From Epichloe hybrida (Eukaryota; Ascomycota; Sordariomycetes; Hypocreales; Clavicipitaceae): a stretch of DNA of 64,000 nucleotides. The notes under the pieces are model-generated. The model saw nothing but the letters and a program-made list of their open reading frames with translations, was not told the origin of the DNA and searched no databases. The stretch lies in NCBI GenBank assembly GCA_019022495.1, contig JAFEKR010000021.1:682001-746000 (forward strand). The letters are read 5' to 3'. The translations under genes were made by a program, and so were the position numbers. Shown in pieces: positions 36,600-47,379 of the stretch (positions are counted from its first letter, which is position 1; every line of letters starts with the position of its first letter).

Positions 36600-37140
36600 T
36601 AAGGAAGCCTAATATAGTTAATTTATATTAAAAAGCAAGCCTTACCGCTTAAAAAAGTATTATATATATAGAAAAGAAAGTTATTAGTTAACTAAGCACT
36701 TAGATAAGGACTAGAAGAAAGTATTCTAACACTTTAAGAATCACTCCTATATAGACTTAATAGCTTCTTTATATAATATATTCTTAATATAATATAAAAG
36801 TAATAATAATTCTAAATTAGCTTAAGATAATAATATTAACTAATACCTAATAGAACTTAGCTTTAGCAAAGAAGATAATAATAGCTAAGTGCTCACAAGC
36901 TTTTTTACACATAGGACCACTTATAATGGCTGTGTAACCACTAAGATTCTTACTAGTAAAGTAATAATTTATACTCTAGCTAAGAAAAATCTATTTAATC
37001 TTTAAGAACTAGATAAAACACTAAGTATGTTTACACTTAAAGAATAATATTTATCTAGAACCTTTAAAGGCATTATAGCTAATATAAGTGCCATAGGATA
37101 TTTATTAGTAAGCTACCCTTAATTCTTAGCTTTGCAAAGT
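36600..37140 (+). pseudogene. Copia-B gag zinc knuckle and protease remnant
   Basis: At 36658-36699 the frame reads YYIYRKESYxLTKH, a C-x2-C-x4-C-W-x3-H knuckle in which all Cys are now Tyr and the Trp is TAG. The downstream KDxKK segment fits the charged residues that follow. At about 37060-37140 an (F)KGIIANISAIGYLLV stretch matches the FYGIMIDTGAxxxSTAGY protease segment of fungal Copia elements, Asp being Asn. Confidence 0.72.
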
Positions 37141-37479
37141 GTAATACTAACTATTATACTTAATAAGTTAGATACTAGGAAAGTAAAGATTAAATTTAGC
37201 CCTAGAGAACTAATTAAGGCACTTAGATTAATTAAAGTGCTAACTTTATTTAGAATTATTCTCTTTTAAGTAATCCCTATAAACACTCTATTTCTCTTAT
37301 ACCTTAATAATATAACCCGCTTAAAGATTAATTTCTATATATTAGAGAATATTTTATAGTAAGGGAATATTAAGGTTCTTATTATATGTAAATAAGGGCA
37401 CGCATAAATGCTTCTTAATAAAGAAGAAAGTATTGCTTAGAGTTATCTTATAGAAATTAAGCTTTGTTAATTATATTAA

Positions 37480-37980
37480 CGCTTTAGACACTCTTTAGTT
37501 TAATATCTTTATGATTTACTATGTAAATTAGGGCATAAGGTTAAGTTTAAAGCTATTAAGAAGCTAACTAAGGTTTACTAGTAATGCTAATTATATATAG
37601 ATAGCCTATATTAATTTAAATTTACCCTTTAGGATAAATATGCTTATAATTACAAAATCATTATAAACATTATGTATATTAATAGTAACCGCCCTATTCT
37701 ACAAGTTATTAATACAGCTATATTCTTTAATATAGCTAGATTTATTAAGGATATCTCTATAAAGACTACGTAAGAAGCACTCTATCTTTACTAGATTAAT
37801 ATCTATCTAGGCCCCCTAGATTTAATTATTACAAACACTAGGATAACATTTAGAGGCAAGGAATTTAAGTAGCTTATATTATTAATAGTAATTAAGATTA
37901 AAGATATCCCTATTAAGGCTTACTATAGCATTAGTAAGGTTAAGTAATATCACAGGCCGCTCTAAAGAGCCTATAATATT
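37480..37980 (+). pseudogene. Copia-B integrase remnant
   Basis: The frame shows LYDLLCKLGHKVKFKAIKKL, then FKFTLxDKYAYNYKIIINI, then a NRPILQVINTAIFFNIARF segment and NIYLGPLDLIITNTRITF. These match RLYxVLxxAGHxVxxxAI, FxFTLxDDxxFNYxVxVDV, the VLHVVDEAT box and the YLGPPDxIVTDAGKNF box. Each catalytic Asp has become Asn. This domain has few stops and is among the most readable in the window. Confidence 0.85.
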
Positions 37981-38679
37981 ATTAGATAAGAATGCCTAAT
38001 AACACTAGAGCCTATAGCGTTATAAATAGTAGTTAAAGCTATAAATAATACTATAGGATTAAATAGTCTTATGCTAATAGTCCTTATTTTTAGCGCGTAT
38101 CCTTATATAGTTAAGGAATTTTCTCTATTGCTAGATATCACGTAATAAGCCCTTGTAATCTAATTAGCAATAAAGGAAGTTAAGCGAATTCATACCTAGT
38201 AAAAGTTTAGTAATGCCCTTGCTACAAGGAATAGTCCTAATACCTCTATAACTATTAACCTCCTGCTAGGATTACTTATGCGTGTGTAGTGTAAAGGTAA
38301 AGAATAAAGAGGCCCCTATAAGCTATTAGCTATAGAAGGCAAAACTTACACTCTTAAGCTCCCTTAAGGCCCTAAGGCCTTTAAATTAACCTTTATTAAG
38401 CCTTTTTATAAAGATCCTAATAAAGAGAGACCTCCTAAGAATATAAAGAACTAAGATACCCCTCTATAGCCTATAACTACCCCTCCTATTAATCCCCTAA
38501 GGCAAGGACCTAGAAGACCTTAAAAGAACCCTTCTATTATTATATCTAATATTAATTACGTAAATTAAATAAAAGACAAGACTAATATCTTTCTATTAGC
38601 TAAGGAAAGCTTTAATCTTAAGCTTATAATCTAATTATATAAGGAAAGGATTATTAAGACCCCTAGTAAACCCTTTAAG

Positions 38680-39420
38680 CAGTTTACTAAAGCTAAAATT
38701 AATACTCTAATTAAACAAGGCATATTCAAATTTATTAAGTATAATAAAAGAGAGTATAGTAAAACTTAAATTTTTAATTCCTATATTATTAATAAGGTAA
38801 AGGGTAAGATAACAGATCTATATAAGAAGTTAAGGCTCGTGATCCAAGGTAATAGTAATAAAGAGAAGCTAGTAATCCTCACACAGGCCCTAACAATCTA
38901 ATAAGCTAGCTAATGATTAATCCTCGCAATAACACCTGCGTTATTATTACTAGGCCTTATCCTCTAGCTTCGTAACATTATATAGGCTTATATATAAGCA
39001 TAAACGCTTCTTAGTTATATAATTCTAGCCTAAATCCCTATCTAAATCTATTACTTATACCTTATAGGCATAATAATATAAGTAATTAAGCCTCTATATA
39101 GTATTATAGAAGCTAGCACTTACTAGTAAGTAATATATTATTATTACTATAGAGAAATGCTCTAGATAATAACCGCTATATTTAACCTATGCCTGCTTAT
39201 AATAATAAAGGAGAACCTAACCTTTACGTATATAGGGATATAGACTAATAATATAATTAGACTATCTAACCGTAAGTTCTCTTAATAAGAGGAAGATTAA
39301 TTAAAAGCCACTTCTTTTACTACTAAACTAAAGTAAATCCTTTCTATAGGGAACTTACTAACCTTTAATAGTAGTATTATTACTCTTAAAAATAATATAA
39401 TTACACTAAGGTAAAAAGGC
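38680..39420 (+). pseudogene. Copia-B reverse transcriptase remnant
   Basis: Starts with a PFKQFTKAKINTLIKQGIFKF-type segment and a NKVKGKITDLYKKLRLVIQG stretch (about 38790-38860), the standard entry to RVT_2. Motif B and the EAxTHQ region follow (about 39100-39140). The catalytic box reads IQTNNIIRLS at about 39238-39265; the Asp codons at 39247-39252 are AAT. Several Gln codons are TAA/TAG. Confidence 0.83.
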
Positions 39421-39649
39421 TAAAGTAAAAAGCTTTAATTAATCCTACTAACTAATTTAAAACAGGTATATATAGAATAATAAGCTTAAGGCGCGTATAT
39501 TACCTTAATTTACTAGCCTAAAGCCTATTTTAACCTCTTTACTACTATATAACACTAAGACCTATTATCTTAAGATATAAAGAACCTAAACTAATAAATT
39601 TAATAGTAAATTAATAATCTAGATTAAGGATTAAGGTTTATACTATTTA

Positions 39650-40130
39650 ATCTTAAGAAAGTAAAACTTTTTATATTTATAGATAGATTATTTACTAATA
39701 ACTAAGACCTTACTTCCTAACTAGGCTATATACTTATCCTAGCTAGTAAAGTCTAAAAGAAAGGTACCTTTATAATCTAAGATAATATTATATACTATAG
39801 CTTTACTAAGAGTAAGAGAGTTATAAGAAGTGTGCTTACCTTTAAGATCTATAGTATAGTTACTAGTGCTAATATAGCTTATGCAATCTTAACAACGCTT
39901 AGGTTAATCACGCACTAATTAAACCTCCTTATAATTCCTATTATTATCTATACTAATTTATACTCTTTATATAAATACCTTATTAAGCTTAGTACTATAA
40001 AAAAGAAGCACCTTATAATTAACATTATAGCTCTTTATTAATTATACAAGCAACAAGAGATTTGCGAGATTAGATAGATTAATAGGAATAATAACCTTGC
40101 TAATACATTCACAAAGGTATTACTAAACAA
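39650..40130 (+). pseudogene. Copia-B RNase H remnant
   Basis: The frame reads LFIFIDRLFTNNxDLTS at about 39665-39715, so the first catalytic Asp is still present here, unlike in Copia-A1 and Copia-C. A YSFTKSKRVIRSVLTFKIY-like segment follows near 39800, then SLYKYLIKLSTIKKK (about 39960-40000). The polyprotein appears to end at about 40190, 230 bp before the 3' LTR. Confidence 0.75.
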
Positions 40131-40420
40131 GGTATTTAAGAGGTTTATCACAAGCAATAAAGCAACTATTAGAATAGAAGGATAGGTTATATAATTATAA
40201 CTCTTATATTAATCTAATAAGATTAAAGGTATTAAGATTAGGCTTACTTATCCTTACATAGGCTTATAGATTAAATGTTATCTTTTATTACACCCCTTCC
40301 CTTACTCTTTTCTTATAATATTATCCATAATTATTTAATCTTACTTATTTATTAATTCTTTTTTAATTATCTTATTAATATTATATGTTAATAGTTATAT
40401 TAAAAAGAGAGAGTTTCTAG

Positions 40421-40715
40421 TATTAGAATAAGCATAATATTAATAAGGCTACGCGCCTCTAATTAGCTAGACGCGTTACATTACGAACCTATATATCTAG
40501 CCTAACCGCGCTGCGGTTAGCGTTAGCATATATAGCCTCTTTGCTAATAACCCTAATTAAGGCCCCTTTTCCTATAATAAATAGCATACTCTCTTTGCTT
40601 CTATTTAATCCCTCTTTTACTTGCTTTAATAAACTAGAATATATAATAATTACATATACTTTAGTCCACCCCGAAAACCCTACGCGTAGGTTAAAGGTAT
40701 CCTGTAGATCCCACA
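40421..40715 (+). repeat. 3' LTR of Copia-B (295 bp)
   Basis: Starts TATTAGAATAAGC (mutated TGTTGGAACAAGC) and ends GTAGATCCCACA. Here the right end is clean and the left end mutated, the opposite of the 5' LTR. A purine run, TAAAAAGAGAGAG (40401-40413), just upstream is the polypurine tract. Confidence 0.95.
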
Positions 40716-40720
40716 TAAAG

Positions 40721-40765
40721 TTACTAATAAAAATACTTTAGTTCTAAGGTTTTTTTATATTAATT
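40721..40765 (-). mobile_element. LINE-2, second segment (45 bp between two LTR elements)
   Basis: The 45 bp between the TSD of Copia-B and the 5' LTR of Gypsy-C align with LINE-1c 16626-16670. The last 5 bp (TAATT) are the Gypsy-C TSD. This sliver shows that Copia-B and Gypsy-C entered the same LINE copy independently, about 45 bp apart. Confidence 0.85.
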
Positions 40766-41000
40766 TGTTATGGACTCGAGCTGTGAGCTCGGGTTACGTC
40801 TGGCTCCGGAAAGTCTCTGGAAAGTATGCGTACTTAGTGTAGCTAGGTTAGGGCTTTACATAGACTGTGCACGGACCACGCATAAGGGGCTATATATCTA
40901 AATACTATATAACTACTAGTATAATTTCTTTCTTCTTCTATAAGAATAATATTCTTATTCTAAATACTTATATATAGTAGCTATAAGGCTAGTTTATAAT
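40766..41000 (+). repeat. 5' LTR of Gypsy-C (235 of 236 bp; last base displaced to 43195)
   Basis: Starts TGTTATGGACTCGAGC. The first 120 bp are un-mutated and include the palindromic GAGCTGTGAGCTC. Its 3' end, TTTATAAT, is the target site of hAT-1; the final A of the LTR lies beyond the hAT at 43195. Length with that base is 236 bp, the same as the 3' LTR. Confidence 0.93.
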
Positions 41001-41359
41001 CAGAGCATCACATTACATTACATTACATTGTGTAATGTTTGTAATGTAATGTAATTATTACACATTACATTACATTACACATTACATTACACATTACATT
41101 ACATTACATTACACCCCCCTTTCACACATTACATTACATTACATGTAATTATTTGTAATTAAATGTAATTATTTTTTATTTTTTAATATTTAGGTAAAGT
41201 AATTAGAAATTAATAGTAAGAAATAACTTAAATAATTAGAAAAGTATATATTAGGTTTCTTAAAATATAGATTAAGGTTAAATTACTATACTAATCTTAA
41301 TTATAACCTATAAAACTAATAAAACTTACTTTTTAAGCTTATTTCTTAGAAAAATATTA

Positions 41360-42560
41360 AAAACTTACTTTTAAGTATACTTATTTTAATAGAAAATCAT
41401 ATATATTTAAGTAAATAAGCTATAAAGAAGTAAGTACTATAATTCATAAGGCTTACTTTAAACCTACTTTTAAGTATACTTTCTTTTTAATAAAAAATCA
41501 TATATATCTAAGCAAATAAGCTATAAAGAAGTTAATATTATTATTAGTAAGACCCACTTTAGACCTATTTTTATATACACCTTCTTTTTCAAGAGAAAAT
41601 CATAAATATCTTAGCAAATAAGCTATTAAGAAGTTAATACTATAATTAGTAAGACCCACCTTAGACCCACTTTTAAGTATACTTTCTTTTTAATAAAAAA
41701 TCATATATATCTAAGCAAATAAGCTATAAAGAAGTTAATACTATTATTAGTAAGACCCACTTTAGACCCACTTTTAAGTATACTATCTTTTTAAGAGAAA
41801 ATTATAAATATCTTAGCAAATAAGCTATTAAGAAGTTAATACTATAATTAGTAAGACCCACCTTAGATCCACTTTTAAGTATACTTTCTTTTTAATAAAA
41901 AATCATATATATCTAAGCAAATAAGCTATAAAGAAGTTAATACTATTATTAGTAAGACCCACTTTAGATCCACTTTTAAGTATACTATCTTTTTAAGAGA
42001 AAATCATAAATATCTTAGCAAATAAGCTATTAAGAAGTTAATACTATAATTAGTAAGACCCACCTTAGATCCACTTTTAAGTATACTTTCTTTTTAATAA
42101 AAAATCATATATATCTAAGCAAATAAGCTATAAAGAAGTTAATACTATTATTAGTAAGACCCACTTTAGACCCACTTTTAAGTATACTATCTTTTTAAGA
42201 GAAAATTATAAATATCTTAGTAAATAAGCTATTAAGAAGTTTATACTATAATTAGTAAGACCTACTTTAAATCCACTTTTAAGTATACTATCTTTTTAAT
42301 AGAAAATTATATATATCTAAGTAAATAAGCTATAAAGAAGTTAATACTCTTATTAGTAAAACCCACTTTAGACCCACTTTTATATATACTTTCTTTTTAA
42401 AAAAAAATTATAAATATCTAAGCAAATAAGCTATAAATAAGTTATACTATTTAGTAATACTTACTTTTAAAGTTACTTTAGAAAATACCTCTTTTTTAAA
42501 AGAAAACTATATATAACTAGGTAAATAAGCTATAAAAAAGTTAATTATATTATAAATAAA
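41360..42560. repeat. 101-bp satellite array with alternating A/B units inside hAT-1
   Basis: The anchor AAATAAGCTAT recurs at 41413, 41515, 41616, 41717, 41818, 41919, 42020, 42121, 42222, 42323 and 42424: a period of exactly 101 bp over ten steps (102 at the first), then 42523. From about 41515 to 42222 units alternate. Type A has AATAAAAAATCATATATATC and GCTATAAAG; type B has AAGAGAAAAT and GCTATTAAG. The real repeat is therefore a 202-bp dimer. Every unit carries AGACCCACTTT(A)GA(C/T)CCACTTTT. Confidence 0.93.
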
Positions 42561-43044
42561 CCTTATTTTTATACTTAATTTTTATTTATACCTTAAATAC
42601 ACTATATTATTATTTTATAGCTTTAAATTCTTATAAACCTAAATAACTTACTAGCTTTTTAATTACCTTTACTAAAAAAAAAGAAACTTTTATTTTTTAA
42701 AAGTATAATATTTATTTATTAATTCTGAATAAATAGATTTTATATTTTATTTTAAATTAATTAACTTTAAATAATATAGGCTTCTTAAAGATCCTTATAT
42801 TAGTCCTTAATATATTTATTTAGACTTATAATATATTATTTTATATTAAATTTAAAAGTATATATAGGGTATTATTTAGTAAAATAACCACTTAGGTTAA
42901 ATAATATAATATTAAATCTTAGAAATTAGATTTATTAGTATTTGAAAATCTTATAATATAAAAAGAAATTCAAGGATTTCTATTATTCTCTTGAACCTAT
43001 ATAATATACCCTATACCCTAATATACCCCACTTTTATTTTCCCC

Positions 43045-43186
43045 TAACATTACATTTGTAATGTTTGTAATGTAATGTAATGTAATATGTAATAATTACA
43101 CATTACATTACATTACATTACATTACATTACACATTACATCCAAACCCCAAATATTACATTACATTACATTACATTACATGCTCTG
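43045..43186. repeat. Subterminal TGTAATG/CATTACA repeats, right end of hAT-1
   Basis: Arrays of CATTA hexamers in both orientations, matching those at the left end (41001-41150). In hAT elements such clustered subterminal motifs bind transposase. Long inverted complementarity between the two zones would allow the whole element to fold back. Confidence 0.85.
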
Positions 43187-43522
43187 TTTATAATATATAT
43201 TATTCTTTACTATAGAAATAACCTAGCTAAAGAATATGCTATTACTACTAGATATAATAAATACTAGTAAGTTAGCACTCCTATAATAATAGGTATAGTA
43301 GTAAGCGGTATAAATCTAGTACTTAGCTAATTTATAAAATATAGTACCTATACTAACCTAGATTAAGTAAAAACCCCTACCTATAAGCCCCCCCTTTAAT
43401 AGTAATAAAGTCTTATTTATAGCTTAGAAAGGCCTTATAGCTTATAAGCTACTAGTAAATAAGGAGTTTATTAGTAGTAATTAGGATTAGTAATACTTTA
43501 TTTACTAGAACCTATTACCTAA

Positions 43523-44120
43523 TGTGAGGCGCTGTACGTTGTGGGGCGCGAGGCCATAGGGCAGCCCACAAGGGTGCGCAAGCAATAGTACAGGTCTTAA
43601 GTAATTATAAGGTGTAATGTTAGCAACAGCTAGCATTGGCGGATCTTTTGGTCTATTAGGATTCCTAGCACACCTTCTAGGTCTCTTATAATTATGCTAG
43701 CCGTTACGGGTCTTCTAGCTAGGGCTCGTCCTAGGTTCGAATCCCGCGGGGTCTAGGATTAACTAGGCTAGGTAGCTTACGTTAGGCTCACAGGGCAGGT
43801 ATAGGTTAGGGCCGTTATGTTAGGCGCCGTACTAGGCCTTGGGGGTTCGCAATTACTAATTATCCGAAGGCCACGGGAGCCGGGCTTAATCCCTAACTAG
43901 ACGGTGGCGGCAGCGCTGGCTTGGGATAAGCCCTAGGGAAGGGAAGGATAATTATAAGGCACTGTACGTTGTGGGGCGCGAGGCCATAGGGTAGCCTATA
44001 AGGGTGCGTAAGCAATAGTACAGGTCTTAAGTAATTGTAAGGTGTAATGTTAGCAACGGCTAGCATTGGCGGATCTTTTGGTCTATTGGGATTCCTAGCA
44101 CACCTTCTAGGTCTCTTACA
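43523..44120 (+). mobile_element. TRIM-1: terminal-repeat retrotransposon in miniature (598 bp)
   Basis: Two 168-bp direct repeats (43523-43690 and 43953-44120) start TGTGAGGCGCTG / TATAAGGCACTG and end CTCTTATA / CTCTTACA. They enclose a 262-bp internal region without coding capacity, and the TSD CCTAA is perfect (43518-43522 and 44121-44125). It lies in the leader of Gypsy-C. The LTRs contain a perfect 7-bp hairpin, TTGTGGG/CCCACAA. The internal region includes GGTTCGAATCCCGC, a consensus RNA polymerase III B-box, perhaps from a tRNA. GC content and CpG are far above the surroundings, so it has mostly escaped RIP; the left LTR is less mutated than the right at the ends. Orientation follows TG...CA of the LTR and is provisional. 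Confidence 0.92.
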
Positions 44121-44129
44121 CCTAAAGTC

Positions 44130-45250
44130 TAGGTATAGGTTATACCTTTCTTTAAGAAAAGCTACCTAGAGAACTTTTATTTATCTAGACTTCTAGACTA
44201 TCTAGGGGAAATATTTAATAACCCTTACTACTAGGAAATAGTAATTACAAAACTTAACTAGTTAATATAATAATAAAATAAGAGGTTTAGTAACTTCTAT
44301 ATTTACTTCAAATAAAAGCTAGCCTTAGCTAGGGGGCTTAGGTAAGTAGACTTAGTAAAGTTATTTAAATTATATATAGTGCTTAATAAGCAAATAAGGG
44401 ACTATAGCATTAGGTAGGATATACCCTAGGCTAATTATATAGTAGCTATAGCTTACTATTAAAGCATTATATTAGATATTAAATCCTATTAACTAGAGGA
44501 AAAACACTACATATAGAAATAAGGCAATCTAATACCTAACCTAATTAAAGCTAAGCTATAGGATAAGGATATGCTAATAATAGATGTTTACTCTATAGGT
44601 ATAGCAGGGACCTAGTAAGGCTTTAGAAATTCTATAGAATACTAAAAGTTAGGTAATAAGAAAGGTAGTAAGCATACTAAGTAAGTTACTTAGTACGTAC
44701 TTAATACACGCTATAATAAAGGCTAATATTTATAATATAGCTTCTCTAAGTACTTTACTATAGTATACTTATTATATCCTACTATTTACCTATAAAAGAA
44801 GTTCTCTATTAATACTTATAATATAAAGGTTACGCTTACTATTAACTTAGATAATAAGTTTACAAATTAATTAGGAAAAGAATAACCCTATTATTAAGTT
44901 ATTTAATAGGGGATAAAGGAAAGAAGTATAGAGGGGCTTTATAGTATATAGTTATTACTAATAAGGACTTTAAGAAAATCTAGAGAAATATAGACTTAGC
45001 TCCCTTCTTAGTCCTTACTTTAATTAATAAGACTACCTTTATAGACACTTAAGTTAATACTAGCTATAACTACTATACTACTATAAGTAAATACCTTATT
45101 TAAAAGCTTTAATTAAAATACCTCCCTCTTATAACTAAAAGGTTAGTTTATATAGCTATTAGTATAAAATAAGGGGGAAAAGAGAGTTAGGAGAAATAAT
45201 TATATATCTTGTATATTATTTGTTTTTAGCTAGATTTAGATAGCTAGGAG
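44130..45250 (+). pseudogene. Gypsy-C gag / protease region remnant
   Basis: Plus-strand frames carry many TAA/TAG. Charged LFI(Y)LDF-type residues occur at about 44180-44250 and a knuckle-like RYNKGxYLxY near 44710-44740 (for CYNCGKxGHxxxxC). A retropepsin should lie about 45000-45290, but I could not see a clear D(S/T)G. The assignment rests on position between LTR and RT. Confidence 0.5.
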
Positions 45251-45639
45251 ATACTAATTATAGTATATATAATCCTAGGACTAATAAGGTAATTAATCCT
45301 AGGTACACTATGGATAAAACAAAACGAAATTGGCCTGGATATGGCGTGATAACATGTATATGTAGGATTAACTAATAGGCTACTTATACAGGCTATAACT
45401 AATAAAAAGGTTAACTAGCTTATGGTATTTATTCTAGGTTTAACGTTTATAGGGATAGTATAATAAGTAAAGAGATAAAAGGAGAATATCTAGCTTTATA
45501 CTATAAGCCTAAGGGAAATTATATTTATCTTATAAATTAATACAACCCTAAAGCCTACAAAGGAGGAGCTCCTAGCTTCCTTACTAGAAGTATTATAGGA
45601 CTTTAAAGACTTATTCCTAAAGAGTAAGGTAAGTGCCTT

Positions 45640-46480
45640 ACTACTACACTAAGGGAAGTTAGACTACTATATTTACCTTAAACGTAATATAAATAGAAAT
45701 AAACCTAACTTACTATAGGCACCTTTATATAATATGCCTTAGGAATATCTATTAGAAATCTAGAAGTAAGTAATAGACTTAATAAATAAAGGTTAGATTT
45801 AAGTAAGCTCCTTATTAGTAATAGCCCTAGTGTTACTAGTAAAAAAGCCTAGTAGTAGTTAGAGGTTTTACGTAGATTATTATACGCTTAATAAGATTAT
45901 AAAATAGGACTATTACCTACTACTACTAGTAAAAGAAATATTATATTCTTTAGCTAAGGTAAAGTGGTTTATAAAGCTAGATATATAATTAGCGTTTTAC
46001 TATATATATATTACTAAGGGTAAGGAACACTAGATAGTGTTTTAGATAAGGTTTAGCTTATTTAAATAGCTAGTATACCCCTTTAGGCTAGTAAGTATGC
46101 TAGTAACTTTCTAGAGGTATATTAATAGTACGTTAAGTAGCATCCTTAGTAATTATATTACTATATATCTTAATAATATGCTTATATACTTAGGTAGATT
46201 GTAAAAGGATTATATATAGAAGGTCCGTAGTATGCTATCTAAACTATAATAAGCTAGTCTAAACCTAGATATTAAGAAGTATATCTTTATAACTAAAGAA
46301 GTTAAGTACCTTAGGTTTATTATTTAGGTAAGGAAAGCTATTTATCTAGATAGGGAGAAAATTATAGCAATTTAGGATTAGGAGGCACTAACTAGGGTCT
46401 AGGGAGTCTATAGCTTTCTAGGTTTTGCTAACTTCTATTATAATTTTATACTAAACTTCTTAGATATAGCAAGCCCTCTT
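45640..46480 (+). pseudogene. Gypsy-C reverse transcriptase remnant
   Basis: Begins with the LPPHRPYDHxIEL-equivalent at about 45640-45680. Motif A reads KWFIKLDI at 45961-45984 (Asp retained), followed by an FYYIYITKGKEH segment and FSLFKxLVYPFRLV for FGLFExLVTPFGLxNAP. A RYINSTLSSILSNY stretch leads to the catalytic box IYLNNMLIYL at 46163-46192, where both Asp codons (46172-46177) are AAT. This is a Ty3/Gypsy RT of the fungal chromovirus type. Confidence 0.88.
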
Positions 46481-47379
46481 ATTAACTTAATAAAGAAAGA
46501 AGCCTTATTTTACTAGTTAGAGGAGTATAAAAAGGCTTTTAAGGTATTAAAGTTAGCTTTTATATTATACCTAATCCTAGCTTAGTAGGATTCTAAAAGG
46601 GATACTTTAGTAAAGGTAAATTACTTAGGAATAGCTTTAGGTAAGTACCTCTCCTAGTTTAGTAATAATAGTATTCTATATTTAGTAGCTTATTATTTAG
46701 CTTAATTATAGGTAGCTTAGTAGAATTATATAATTTATAATAAGAAGCTACTAGTAATTATCTCTTATCTAAAGGTGTGGTTAGTAAAGCTATAGAGCAT
46801 AAGTAAGCTATTTATAATACTAATAGACTATAAAAACCTTAAGTACTTTATAGCACTAAGGGAGATATTAGAATATTAGGTATATTAGGTAAAGACTCTA
46901 GTACTTTTTAATTTCTATTTATATTATAAACTAGGCACTTAAGTAAAACATCTAGATATATTATTATAGTATTATTTAGATAGGCTAGAAAGGGAAAGGG
47001 TAAAGGCACTAATTATTTAGTTAGTAATAAGCCCTATAAAATTCTCCTTTAAGGAGGGTTAGCTATATATTTACCTTAAACCTATTATAGTAATAGATAG
47101 GACTTCCCTAGAGGGTAGCCTAGCTATGTTAAGGAATTTGCTTACTAGTGTGTTAATATTTATAAATAAGCACCTTTAGTCTTTATAGGATTAGTTAGTA
47201 GCTTAGGATAAAGCTTATAAGCTATAGAGGGATATAGTAGTAATAGGGGCTAGGAAGTTTCTAGATATTACTAACACTAGGGAATAGATTATAAACTATT
47301 AGATTAGTATAAAGGGAGTACTTTAATTTTAGGGATAGATATAGGTTTCTAAGTAAGAGCTACTAACTATAACATTAAT

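Larger units (their letters stand above)
34344..40715 (+). mobile_element. Copia-B: full-length Ty1/Copia element (6372 bp)
   Basis: LTRs at 34344-34638 and 40421-40715 (both 295 bp) with perfect TSD TAAAG (34339-34343 and 40716-40720), inserted in LINE-2. Plus-strand order: gag with zinc knuckle (36658-36699), protease (about 37060-37140), integrase (about 37480-37980), RT (about 38680-39420), RNase H (about 39650-40130), polypurine tract. The proteins resemble those of Copia-A and Copia-C, but the LTR is a different family. The first 2 kb of the internal region (34640-36600) is gag and leader, too mutated for a start codon to be set. All domains are inactivated. Confidence 0.95.
41001..43186. 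mobile_element. hAT-1: non-autonomous hAT element (2186 bp)
   Basis: Ends CAGAGCAT...ATGCTCTG are perfect 8-bp terminal inverted repeats of the hAT CAGAG type. They are flanked by a perfect 8-bp TSD, TTTATAAT (40993-41000 and 43187-43194), the length diagnostic of hAT transposition. Subterminal zones (41001-41150 and about 43045-43186) are packed with direct and inverted ACATTAC/GTAATGT repeats, typical transposase binding arrays. The interior has no coding frame. It holds a 101-bp satellite (41360-42560) and an AT-rich stretch (42560-43040) with nothing recognisable. It must be mobilised in trans, perhaps by a relative of hAT-2. Confidence 0.93.

Noticed and set aside
40489..40741. Overlapping frames on both strands (75 and 66 codons)
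   Set aside because: Both sit in the 3' LTR of Copia-B and have no domain; chance frames in a less mutated LTR.
41001..41150. Telomere-like or CRISPR-like short repeats (ACATTAC)n
   Set aside because: Not TTAGGG; irregular, in both orientations, and located exactly at the ends of hAT-1, so they are subterminal transposon repeats. No spacers of constant length.
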